From NCBI RefSeq assembly GCF_009497775.1, contig NZ_CP031012.1, forward strand, positions 868,001-932,000: a DNA stretch of 64,000 nucleotides, read 5' to 3'. Source of the stretch: Alcaligenes faecalis. Its GTDB lineage: Bacteria; Pseudomonadota; Gammaproteobacteria; Burkholderiales; Burkholderiaceae_B. The notes beneath the pieces were generated by a model. The model searched no databases. It was given only the letters and a program-made list of their open reading frames with translations, and had not been told where the DNA came from. Positions 8,771 through 15,777 of the stretch are shown piece after piece. The position numbers and the translations under genes are program-made. The stretch's first letter is position 1, and each line of letters begins with the position of its first letter.

Positions 8771-9426
8771 ACTTTAGCAACCTGGATTGGGCGCTGATTG
8801 GTGAAGCCACGATTGATACCTTATTGATGACGGGTATCTCGCTGGCCTTTACCGCAATTATTGGTTTGCCATTAGGCGTGCTGCTGTTTCTGACCAGCCG
8901 TAAGCAGATGCTGGACAATGCCTGGATCTACCAGACCCTGTCCCTGATCGTGAACATTTTGCGGTCCGTGCCGTTCCTGATTCTCCTGATCGTCATTATT
9001 CCTTTGACGCGCATTCTGGCCGGTACGTCTTTGGGCGTGCAGGGTGCTATTCCGCCTTTGGTCTTGAGTGCCGCGCCGTTTTTTGCCCGCTTGGTGGAAA
9101 ACGTCCTGCGTGAACTGGATCCCGGTGTGAATGAGGCCTGCCGTGCCATGGGGGCCAACTCCCGTCAGACCGTTTTGCTGGCTTTATTGCCCGAAGCGAC
9201 CACTGGCATTGTGGCGGCCCTGATTGTGACCGCGATTGCGCTGGTGGGGTATTCGGCCATGTCCGGTGTGATCGGCGGCGGTGGTCTGGGTGACCTGGCC
9301 CTGCGCTTTGGTTATCAACGATATCAAACGGATGTCATGGTGGTTACCGTGACTATCCTGGTGGTGCTGGTGCAACTCCTGCAGGTGTTTGGAGACGCCA
9401 TGGTGGCTCGCTTGAGCCGAAAATAA
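8767..9426 (+). CDS. metI: Methionine ABC transporter permease MetI
   Basis: MetI is the inner-membrane channel of the methionine importer; two copies pair with two MetN. The 219 residues show about five hydrophobic helices and the permease coupling-helix region NEACRAMGANSRQTVLLALLPEATTGI, which contacts MetN. Its length matches the family (217-220). The ATG start overlaps the end of metN, and metQ follows after 50 bp in the same direction. Confidence 0.95.
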   Translation: MNFSNLDWALIGEATIDTLLMTGISLAFTAIIGLPLGVLLFLTSRKQMLDNAWIYQTLSLIVNILRSVPFLILLIVIIPLTRILAGTSLGVQGAIPPLVLSAAPFFARLVENVLRELDPGVNEACRAMGANSRQTVLLALLPEATTGIVAALIVTAIALVGYSAMSGVIGGGGLGDLALRFGYQRYQTDVMVVTVTILVVLVQLLQVFGDAMVARLSRK

Positions 9427-9476
9427 GTCCTGGCAGCTATCGTCATAGTCTTGCCTTTCTGAAACTGGAGTCGCTC

Positions 9477-10268
9477 ATGTCTTTGAAGAAATTTGTTCCC
9501 GTTCTGGCCTTGTCCGTGTCGGCTCTGCTGGCCAGCGTGGCCCAAGCCGCCGAGACCCTGTCGGTTGCTGCTACCCCCGTGCCGCACGCCGAGCTGCTGG
9601 AGTTTGTGAAGCCTGCTTTGGCCAAGGAAGGCGTGAACCTGGATATCAAGGTGTTCACCGATTACGTGCAGCCCAACCAGCAAGTTGCTGACGGCCACAT
9701 CGATGCCAACTTCTTCCAGCACAAACCTTACCTGGATACCTTCAACAAAGAACACAAAACCGATCTGGTGTCGGTGGCCGTGGTTCACGTTGAGCCCTTT
9801 GGTGCCTACTCCACCAAGATCAAGAGCCTGGACGAGCTGAAAGAAGGCGCACTGGTGGCGATCCCCAACGATCCCTCCAACGGTGCCCGTGCCTTGCTGC
9901 TGCTGCAAAAAGCCGGTGTTCTGACTTTGAAAGATCCTTCCAACATCCTGGCAACCTCGCGTGATGTGGACCAGAACCCCAAGAAGCTCAAGTTCAAGGA
10001 ACTGGAAGCTGCTACGCTGCCGCGCGTGCTGGCTGACGTGGATATCGCCCTGATCAACACCAACTACGCGCTGGAAGCCGGTCTGAACCCCACCAAGGAT
10101 GCTTTGGCTATTGAAGGTGCAGACTCACCTTACGCCAACTTGATCGCTGTGGCTGCCAAGTCCAAGGACGACCCACGTGTGGCCAAACTGATCCAGGCTC
10201 TGCATAGCGAAGACGTGAAGAAATTCATCGCTGACAAGTACAAGGGTTCTATCGTTCCGGCGTTCTGA
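9477..10268 (+). CDS. metQ: Methionine-binding protein MetQ
   Basis: MetQ is the periplasmic receptor of the MetNI importer. The 263 residues open with a signal peptide (MSLKKFVPVLALSVSALLASVAQA). It ends in an A-Q-A type cleavage site and has no lipobox Cys, so this copy should be a soluble periplasmic protein rather than a lipoprotein. The NlpA/MetQ family is clear from the FTDYVQPNQQVADGHIDANFFQHKPYL segment. GGAG (9467-9470) precedes the ATG. A strong terminator follows, closing the metNIQ operon. Confidence 0.95.
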   Translation: MSLKKFVPVLALSVSALLASVAQAAETLSVAATPVPHAELLEFVKPALAKEGVNLDIKVFTDYVQPNQQVADGHIDANFFQHKPYLDTFNKEHKTDLVSVAVVHVEPFGAYSTKIKSLDELKEGALVAIPNDPSNGARALLLLQKAGVLTLKDPSNILATSRDVDQNPKKLKFKELEAATLPRVLADVDIALINTNYALEAGLNPTKDALAIEGADSPYANLIAVAAKSKDDPRVAKLIQALHSEDVKKFIADKYKGSIVPAF

Positions 10269-10296
10269 ATTTGAGTTTTGACAGGACTCGCTGTAT

Positions 10297-10333
10297 GAAA
10301 AACCTCGGGATTTCCCGAGGTTTTTCTTTTTTT
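10297..10333 (+). terminator. Terminator of metNIQ
   Basis: GAAAAACCTCGGG (10297-10309) pairs with CCCGAGGTTTTTC (10314-10326) and leads into a T-run. It lies 28 nt after the metQ stop. Confidence 0.92.
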
Positions 10334-10468
10334 AAAACTATTAAATACAAAGAGTTGGCGTGCTTCGGGTAGGATAGATCAACGCTGGGGCAGGTCATGA
10401 GCCTGCGCTGACTTGGGTAAAACATCGAACTGGCTGGTTTTGGGTCAGTCCCTACAGAGGAGTAACGG

Positions 10469-11227
10469 ATGTTCAATAAGAAAATGAAAACCCTGATGGC
10501 CGGTCTGGCCTTGGCTTTGGCATTGCCCGCTGGGCAGGCTTTGGCACAACAAGGCAAAGAACTGGTGGTCGCAACCGATACGGCGTTTGTGCCTTTTGAG
10601 TTCAAGCAAAACGGTAAATACACCGGCTTTGATATCGATCTGTGGGATGCCGTCGCCAAGAAGGCCAATCTGAATTACCGTTTCCAGCCCATGGACTTCA
10701 ACGGCATTATTCCAGGCCTGCAAACTCGCAATCTGGACGCCGCGCTAGCCGGGATCACCATTCGTGATGACCGCAAGCAAGTGATTGATTTCTCCGATCC
10801 TTACTACGAGAGCGGTCTGGCCATTCTGGTCAACACCGATAACTCCGCTATCAAGACCGCCTCCGATCTGGAAGGCAAGACTGTGGCTGTGAAAATTGGT
10901 ACCGCCACGGTGGACTTCATGCAGCGCTCGGTGCCTACCGCCAAGCTCAAGCTGTTCCCCAATATCGACAATGCCTTCCTGGAGCTGGCAACTGGCCGTG
11001 TGGACGCGGTGGTGCACGATACGCCTAACGTGCAGTACTACGCCCAGACTGGCGGCAAGGACCGTGTGAAGGTGACTGGCGCCGTGAAAAGCGGTGACTT
11101 CTACGGCATTGCCTTCCCCAAGGACAGCGAACTGGTACCTGTCGTGAACCAGGCTTTGAAAGACATTCGTGCTGATGGTACGTACGACAAAATCTACCAG
11201 AAATGGTTTGGCAAGCAGCCTGAATAA
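10469..11227 (+). CDS. glnH: Glutamine-binding periplasmic protein GlnH
   Basis: GlnH captures glutamine in the periplasm for the GlnPQ importer. The 252-residue protein starts with a signal peptide ending LAQA near residue 27. It then shows the family-3 solute-binding fold, with the characteristic FVPFEFKQNGKYTGFDIDLWDAVAKKA and GLQTRNLDAALAGITIRDDRKQVIDFSDPYYESG segments. A strong AGAGGAG (10456-10462) precedes the ATG. A hairpin separates glnH from glnP, which would favour higher expression of the binding protein than of the membrane subunits. Confidence 0.93.
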   Translation: MFNKKMKTLMAGLALALALPAGQALAQQGKELVVATDTAFVPFEFKQNGKYTGFDIDLWDAVAKKANLNYRFQPMDFNGIIPGLQTRNLDAALAGITIRDDRKQVIDFSDPYYESGLAILVNTDNSAIKTASDLEGKTVAVKIGTATVDFMQRSVPTAKLKLFPNIDNAFLELATGRVDAVVHDTPNVQYYAQTGGKDRVKVTGAVKSGDFYGIAFPKDSELVPVVNQALKDIRADGTYDKIYQKWFGKQPE

Positions 11228-11252
11228 ACAGGCGTAAAGCCAAGCGCATGCC

Positions 11253-11290
11253 AAGCGGTGATCGCGTGTCGTAACGGGATCACCGCTTTT
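11253..11290 (+). terminator. Intercistronic hairpin between glnH and glnP
   Basis: AAGCGGTGATC (11253-11263) and GATCACCGCTT (11278-11288) form an 11-bp perfect stem with a 14-nt loop, followed by TT and then A before a further T6. The gap to glnP is only 50 nt, so it is probably a partial terminator or mRNA-stabilising hairpin inside the operon. Confidence 0.75.
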
Positions 11291-11340
11291 ATTTTTTGAC
11301 GCTCTGTTGTGGGCGTTTATTCAAAGACAAAGGTAGCACT

Positions 11341-12180
11341 GTGACTTTTGAATGGGACGCTATCTGGGGGGCTTTACCCAGCCTTCTGGAAGGTACAAAA
11401 ATGACGCTGCTCATTACCCTGTTGGGTTTGGTGGGTGGCGCGATATTGGGTTTTCTGACGGGGGTGATTACCACCTACATTCGGGTACCGGTCACCTGGC
11501 GCCGAGCTGCCTTGTTCGTGCTGGGCGTGTTCGCACTGGGCTTTATGCTCAAGGGCCTGTCCTGGCTGATGAACAACTGGCTGAGCTTTGTGCCAGCCTG
11601 GATCTGGAGCTCCATACAGGCGCTGATTGTTCTGTCGCTGCTGGGTTTTTTCAGGCGCTACCTGCTGTACGTGCTCTCTTTCCTGTGCCAGCTCTACGTG
11701 CTGTTCATACGCGGCACGCCTATCGTGGTGCAGGTGATGTTCATCTACTTTGCGCTGCCCATGCTGGCCAGTATTCGCATTGACGGGCTGACCGCAGCGA
11801 TCTTCACCTTGATGATCAACTCCGGAGCCTATATTTCCGAGATTGTGCGCGGTGCCTTGCAGTCCGTGCCCAAGGGCCTGAAAGAAGCCGGAGAGGCCAT
11901 GGGCCTGCCATTTCACAAGATTTTGCGCCACATTATTGGCCCGGTGGCGTTTCGCCGCATGATTCCGGCCATGGGCAACCAGTGCATTATCAGCTTGAAG
12001 GATTCTTCGCTGTTTATTGTGATTGGGGTTGCCGAGCTGACCCGTCAGGGCCAGGAAATTATTGCGAATAACTTTCGTTCGGTGGAGATTTGGGGAGCGG
12101 TGGCGGTGATCTATCTGATCCTGACCAGCCTGATTGCCTTGACTCTGAAGTTTATTGAACACCGCATGAGGATTGTATGA
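11341..12180 (+). CDS. glnP: Glutamine ABC transporter permease GlnP with an extra two-helix insert
   Basis: GlnP is the inner-membrane permease of the glutamine importer. The C-terminal 165 residues match E. coli GlnP closely: [61 protein letters not shown]. The protein is 279 residues, about 60 longer than the E. coli one. The extra sequence (about residues 43-117) lies between the first helix and the RGTP motif and holds two hydrophobic stretches (55-73 and 86-104). The GTG start at 11341 is chosen because AAAGG (11329-11333) lies seven bases upstream and the protein then begins TFEWDAIW like its homologues. The end overlaps glnQ by four bases. Confidence 0.92.
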   Translation: MTFEWDAIWGALPSLLEGTKMTLLITLLGLVGGAILGFLTGVITTYIRVPVTWRRAALFVLGVFALGFMLKGLSWLMNNWLSFVPAWIWSSIQALIVLSLLGFFRRYLLYVLSFLCQLYVLFIRGTPIVVQVMFIYFALPMLASIRIDGLTAAIFTLMINSGAYISEIVRGALQSVPKGLKEAGEAMGLPFHKILRHIIGPVAFRRMIPAMGNQCIISLKDSSLFIVIGVAELTRQGQEIIANNFRSVEIWGAVAVIYLILTSLIALTLKFIEHRMRIV

Positions 12181-12905
12181 GTATTGTCGAGTTCAAGAAG
12201 GTAACGAAGAGCTTTGGCGACAATATCGTGCTCGACGATATCAGTCTGAATATTGAGAAAGGCGAAGTGGTTGTGGTGGTGGGCCCATCCGGGTCGGGGA
12301 AATCCACCTTCCTGCGCTGCATCAACAAGCTGGAAGACATTCAGGCTGGCGATATTGTGGTCAATGGTTTGAGCGTCAATGGCACGCCCGCTCAGGTGCG
12401 CGACTTGCGTCGGGAAGCGGGCATGGTGTTTCAGCAGTTCAATCTGTTTCCGCAGATGAGCGCTCTGGAAAACGTCATGTTCGGACCTGTGCATACGCGT
12501 GGCATCAGCCGTTCTCAGGCGCGTCAGGAAGCGACGGAGCTGCTGGCCAAGGTCGGTCTGGCCGAGCGCATGAATCATTATCCTAACGAGCTGTCCGGTG
12601 GGCAGCAGCAGCGGGTTGCCATTGCGCGGGCCTTGGCGATCAAGCCCAAGCTGATGCTGTTTGATGAGCCTACCTCGGCGCTGGATCCGGAGTTGCGTCA
12701 GGAAGTGCTCAAGGTCATGCAGTTGCTGGCAGAAGAGGGCATGACCATGGTGGTGGTGACGCACGAGATGGACTTTGCGCGTCGGGTGGGCAGCCGTCTG
12801 ATCTTTATTGATCAGGGCAGGGTGGCACATGATGGTCCGCCAGCCGAGCTGCTTGGCAATCCACCTAGCCAACGTTTGAAAGACTTTTTGCAGCACGTGG
12901 CTTAA
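12177..12905 (+). CDS. glnQ: Glutamine ABC transporter ATP-binding protein GlnQ
   Basis: GlnQ is the ATPase of the GlnHPQ importer. The 242 residues contain Walker [11 protein letters not shown] (near residue 38), the Q-loop [10 protein letters not shown], signature LSGGQQQR, Walker [13 protein letters not shown] and the switch His in [10 protein letters not shown], all intact. The start ATG overlaps the glnP stop (ATGA). A terminator follows directly, so this is the last gene of the operon. Confidence 0.95.
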   Translation: MSIVEFKKVTKSFGDNIVLDDISLNIEKGEVVVVVGPSGSGKSTFLRCINKLEDIQAGDIVVNGLSVNGTPAQVRDLRREAGMVFQQFNLFPQMSALENVMFGPVHTRGISRSQARQEATELLAKVGLAERMNHYPNELSGGQQQRVAIARALAIKPKLMLFDEPTSALDPELRQEVLKVMQLLAEEGMTMVVVTHEMDFARRVGSRLIFIDQGRVAHDGPPAELLGNPPSQRLKDFLQHVA

Positions 12906-12930
12906 GAAGCTGGCTGGATCGCAGGATAGA

Positions 12931-12985
12931 AAAAAGCCCTTCAGGATTCTGGCGAGGAAGCCAGGGCCTGAAGGGCTTTCTTGTG
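12931..12985. terminator. Terminator of glnHPQ
   Basis: AAAGCCCTTCAGG and CCTGAAGGGCTTT (right arm 12967-12979) enclose an inner CTGGC/GCCAG hairpin. The A- and T-runs on the two sides allow use by both glnQ and the convergent gene ending at 13016. Confidence 0.88.
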
Positions 12986-13015
12986 ACTGCCAGCCTGTGC
13001 GTGACAGGCTGGCTC

Positions 13016-13723
13016 TTATCGGGAAGGCGTGACGAAGATAGTGCGTGTGGCAACGACGCGGTTTGCGCCATCCGGCTTGATGCGGATCGTGACCTGACGG
13101 GGCGTAAAGCCTGCAGGCAGTTCTGCGGAGCCATTGATGTAGGCGTACCGGCCTACGCTGACGGGCTGACTGGGCAGGTCCACACTTCCGCTGCGGCCAT
13201 TGCTGTAACGGCCGGCGGCAACAAATTCCATGGTGCCGGTGAATTCGGCTTCTTTGCCCTTGTCCTGCATCAGCAGCACAAAGTGATTCAGCTGGCCGTC
13301 TGCAATCGAGAACTCGGCGGCGCGGATACCAGGAGAGGTGCCGCGTGGGTCAGGTGGCATGGCATCGGCAAACAGCGCGATGTCCTTTTCCAGCTTGGTG
13401 ACCATGGCCTGCAGATCGCCGGTCTGTTTGCCCAGCTTGTCTTCTTTCTGGCTGACGTCTTCCAGGTCGCGGCTGGTCTGGCTCAACTGAGCTTGCAGGC
13501 GCTGCTTGTCAGCATTGGCGCTGTTCAAGTCATAGTGCAGTTGTTCCGACTGTTCTACGGTCAGGCGCGTAGGGCCATAACTTTTTTGCAAGAACAGCAG
13601 GCCACCGGCACCTAGGGCAATACCTGTCAAAAGCAGGACAAACCAGCGTGGAATACGGCGTTTTCGACGGCTGGAGCCGTAGGCGGTGGGTTTGAATACG
13701 GTGCGTTTGGAGGAACCAAGCAT
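13016..13723 (-). CDS. Membrane-anchored coiled-coil protein, DUF6776-like
   Basis: This 235-residue protein has a basic cytoplasmic head (SSRRKRRIPR), one transmembrane helix (about residues 28-46), a coiled coil (about 55-115, rich in Gln, Leu, Asp) and a C-terminal beta-rich domain with FAAGRYSNGRSG-like and PRQVTIRIKPDGA segments that would face the periplasm. It resembles an uncharacterised family common in Betaproteobacteria; I give the DUF number from memory. Nothing indicates an enzyme. It lies downstream of amgK-murU on the same strand, but a 163-bp gap with a hairpin suggests its own promoter. Confidence 0.7.
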   Translation of the reverse strand: MLGSSKRTVFKPTAYGSSRRKRRIPRWFVLLLTGIALGAGGLLFLQKSYGPTRLTVEQSEQLHYDLNSANADKQRLQAQLSQTSRDLEDVSQKEDKLGKQTGDLQAMVTKLEKDIALFADAMPPDPRGTSPGIRAAEFSIADGQLNHFVLLMQDKGKEAEFTGTMEFVAAGRYSNGRSGSVDLPSQPVSVGRYAYINGSAELPAGFTPRQVTIRIKPDGANRVVATRTIFVTPSR

Positions 13724-13748
13724 GAGAACAGACGTTCCTGTCAGACAA

Positions 13749-13772
13749 GGGACTTAAGGCAAATTAAGTCCC
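13749..13772. promoter_or_regulatory. Perfect 9-bp inverted repeat in the leader of the DUF6776-like gene
   Basis: GGGACTTAA (13749-13757) and TTAAGTCCC (13764-13772) are separated by six bases, 25 nt upstream of the minus-strand start codon at 13723. It could be an operator, or in RNA a hairpin just above the ribosome binding site. A second, looser repeat TAGCTGGC/GCCAGCTA (13822-13829 and 13862-13869) lies nearer the murU stop. There is no T-run, so neither is a standard terminator. Confidence 0.5.
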
Positions 13773-13886
13773 GATTACAAAACCCATTAGCATAGACGTC
13801 ATTGGGGCTACGGAGGCGGGATAGCTGGCTTTGTTGCCCTTTGTTGTGCTTGGAAACGTCTGCCAGCTAGCCGGGAAAATATCAGT

Positions 13887-14597
13887 TTACTGTGAGGGTG
13901 CTAACGATTCCAAGTGTTGGTTTAACTGGGCTAATCGTTCCGGGGTACCCACATCCATCCAGAAGCCCTGATGCAGGCTGCCCAGCAGCTGTCGGCGCTC
14001 GATGGCGGCATGCAGCAGCGGGGCCGCTTTGGCGGGCTGATCCTTGGGCAGATGGGCAAAGAGTTCGGGCTTGTAGACCCCGATGCCGCTCAAGGTGGCA
14101 CTACGGGCACCCGCCAGGGTTTTGGCGCACAGGTGCAATTGCCCGTCTTGCATGCCAAAGTCGCCTTCGGGATGGTGGGGCGGGTTGGGAGTCAGGATCA
14201 ACCAGGCCTGCTCCGGGCCTGCCTGCAGACGTTCGGCCATGGCGAAGGCCAGGGCAGGATCCCAGTCGGACCAGATATCGCCATTCATCAACAGGAAGGG
14301 CTGGTCCTGGAAAAAATCCAGCGCCTTGGCAATGCCACCGGCAGTTTCCAGGGCCGATGATTCTGGCGAGTAGCTCAGGCGCAGGCCCCATTGACTGCCG
14401 TCACCCAGCGTGGATTCAATCTGTTCCCCCAACCATGCGTGGTTGATGATGACTTCTTGAAAGCCTGCTTTGGCCAGGGCGCGCAAATGCCAGACGATAA
14501 GTGGCTGGCCGCCTGCCGGAATCAGGGGTTTGGGGCAGGAGTCAGTCAAGGGGCGCATGCGCTCGCCTCGACCGGCCGCCAGAATCATGGCGCGCAT
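13887..14597 (-). CDS. murU: N-acetylmuramate alpha-1-phosphate uridylyltransferase
   Basis: MurU joins UTP to MurNAc-alpha-1-phosphate to give UDP-MurNAc. It is the last step of the recycling shunt that bypasses MurA and thereby lowers fosfomycin sensitivity in bacteria that have it. The nucleotidyltransferase signature is at the N-terminus (MRAMILAAGRGERMRPLTDSCPKPLIPAGG), with the metal Asp in LLMNGDIWSDWD. The start at 14597 is preferred over a longer frame because the protein then begins exactly at the signature and its A overlaps the last base of the amgK stop codon. It forms a two-gene operon with amgK. Confidence 0.9.
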   Translation of the reverse strand: MRAMILAAGRGERMRPLTDSCPKPLIPAGGQPLIVWHLRALAKAGFQEVIINHAWLGEQIESTLGDGSQWGLRLSYSPESSALETAGGIAKALDFFQDQPFLLMNGDIWSDWDPALAFAMAERLQAGPEQAWLILTPNPPHHPEGDFGMQDGQLHLCAKTLAGARSATLSGIGVYKPELFAHLPKDQPAKAAPLLHAAIERRQLLGSLHQGFWMDVGTPERLAQLNQHLESLAPSQ

Positions 14598-15643
14598 CAG
14601 ACCGTCATGCCCAAAACAGTTTGACGACCTTCCAGGCGATTCAGGAGGCGCAGCAAGCCGTTGAAGCACTCGTAGCGGCTGGCCACCTGGTGTACGTAGC
14701 CCAGCAGGCGGGGCATGTGGTCCAGATAATGATGTTTGCCATCACGCAGGGAAAGGCGGGCAAACACACCCAGAATGCGCAGATTGCGTTGCAGGCCCAT
14801 CCATTCGTACTGCTGGTGGAACACGGCAAAGTCGGCCGGCACATCCAGTCCCGCTTCCATGGCGGCTTGCCAGTAGCGGATCGCCCAGTCCAGTTGCTGC
14901 TCTTCGGTCCAGGTAACGCGTGCGTCCATGACCAGGGAGGCAATGTCGTAAGTGATGGGGCCTGCCAGGGCGTCCTGATAGTCGATAACGCCGGGCTCGC
15001 TCTGGCCGGGCAGGGGCATCATCAAATTAGGGCTGTGGAAATCCCGATGCACGAGTACAGTAGCGCTTTGCACATTGACCTGAACCAGCTCGGCAAAGGT
15101 TTTGCGCAACATGTCCTGATCTTTTTCGCTCAGCTCGAACTGGCGATGCTTTTGGATGTACCACTCGGGGAACACTTGCAGCTCTTCCAGCAGGCGCTGT
15201 TCGTTGTATGGAGGCAAACCCGTCGTGTCGGCTTGTTGCAATTTCACCAAGGTCAGCAGCGTACTGCGGTACAGTTTGTCCAGCTCGCTTTGCGGCATGG
15301 GGTTTTTCAACGCAGTCTGGAAATTATCCTGACCCAGATCGCTGAGCAGCAAGAAGCCCTGTTCGGTGTCTGCGGCCAGGATTTCGGGTACATGGATGCC
15401 AGTCGGTGCCAGCAGTTCGGTCACGTGCACAAAGGGCTTGCAGTCTTCAGTGGCCGGGGGCGCATCCATCAAAACGACAGTGCGGTCCTGGGCTTGCAGG
15501 CGGAAGTAACGGCGAAAGCTGGCGTCGCTGGAGGCCGCTTGCAGGCTGTCCAGATCCAGTCCAAAACGGGACTTCAGGGTGTTCAGCCAGGTGATCGCTT
15601 GCTGCAAACGAGGGTCGGTAGCGGCAGAAATAGAAGCAGACAT
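14597..15643 (-). CDS. amgK: N-acetylmuramate/N-acetylglucosamine kinase
   Basis: AmgK phosphorylates MurNAc (and GlcNAc) at the anomeric carbon, supplying MurU. The 348 residues belong to the aminoglycoside-phosphotransferase fold: catalytic loop VLVHRDFHSPNLMM and metal-binding GVIDYQDALAGPITYDIASL, with the N-lobe strand around DASFRRYFRLQAQ. The one-base overlap with murU and the shared pathway make the assignment firm. It is divergent from lptD with a 123-bp promoter region between them, placing wall salvage beside outer-membrane assembly. Confidence 0.9.
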   Translation of the reverse strand: MSASISAATDPRLQQAITWLNTLKSRFGLDLDSLQAASSDASFRRYFRLQAQDRTVVLMDAPPATEDCKPFVHVTELLAPTGIHVPEILAADTEQGFLLLSDLGQDNFQTALKNPMPQSELDKLYRSTLLTLVKLQQADTTGLPPYNEQRLLEELQVFPEWYIQKHRQFELSEKDQDMLRKTFAELVQVNVQSATVLVHRDFHSPNLMMPLPGQSEPGVIDYQDALAGPITYDIASLVMDARVTWTEEQQLDWAIRYWQAAMEAGLDVPADFAVFHQQYEWMGLQRNLRILGVFARLSLRDGKHHYLDHMPRLLGYVHQVASRYECFNGLLRLLNRLEGRQTVLGMTV

Positions 15644-15751
15644 AAATAAAGGGAAGCAGAAGATCGTAACGGATTAGTGTTTAGCAGTGCCGCTAAACGG
15701 CAGGCTTAACTATAATACCGGGTCGCCAGGGTTTTTCGTCTCTGGTGGAAC

Positions 15752-15777
15752 AAATGCAGGACATAAATGCAGGACAC
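15752..15777 (+). repeat. 13-bp tandem duplication over the lptD start codon
   Basis: AAATGCAGGACAT (15752-15764) is followed immediately by AAATGCAGGACAC (15765-15777). Each copy carries an ATG followed by an AGGA. The first ATG (15754) is out of frame with lptD. The AGGA of copy 1 lies five bases ahead of the second ATG, so the duplication creates the ribosome binding site for lptD. Confidence 0.8.
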
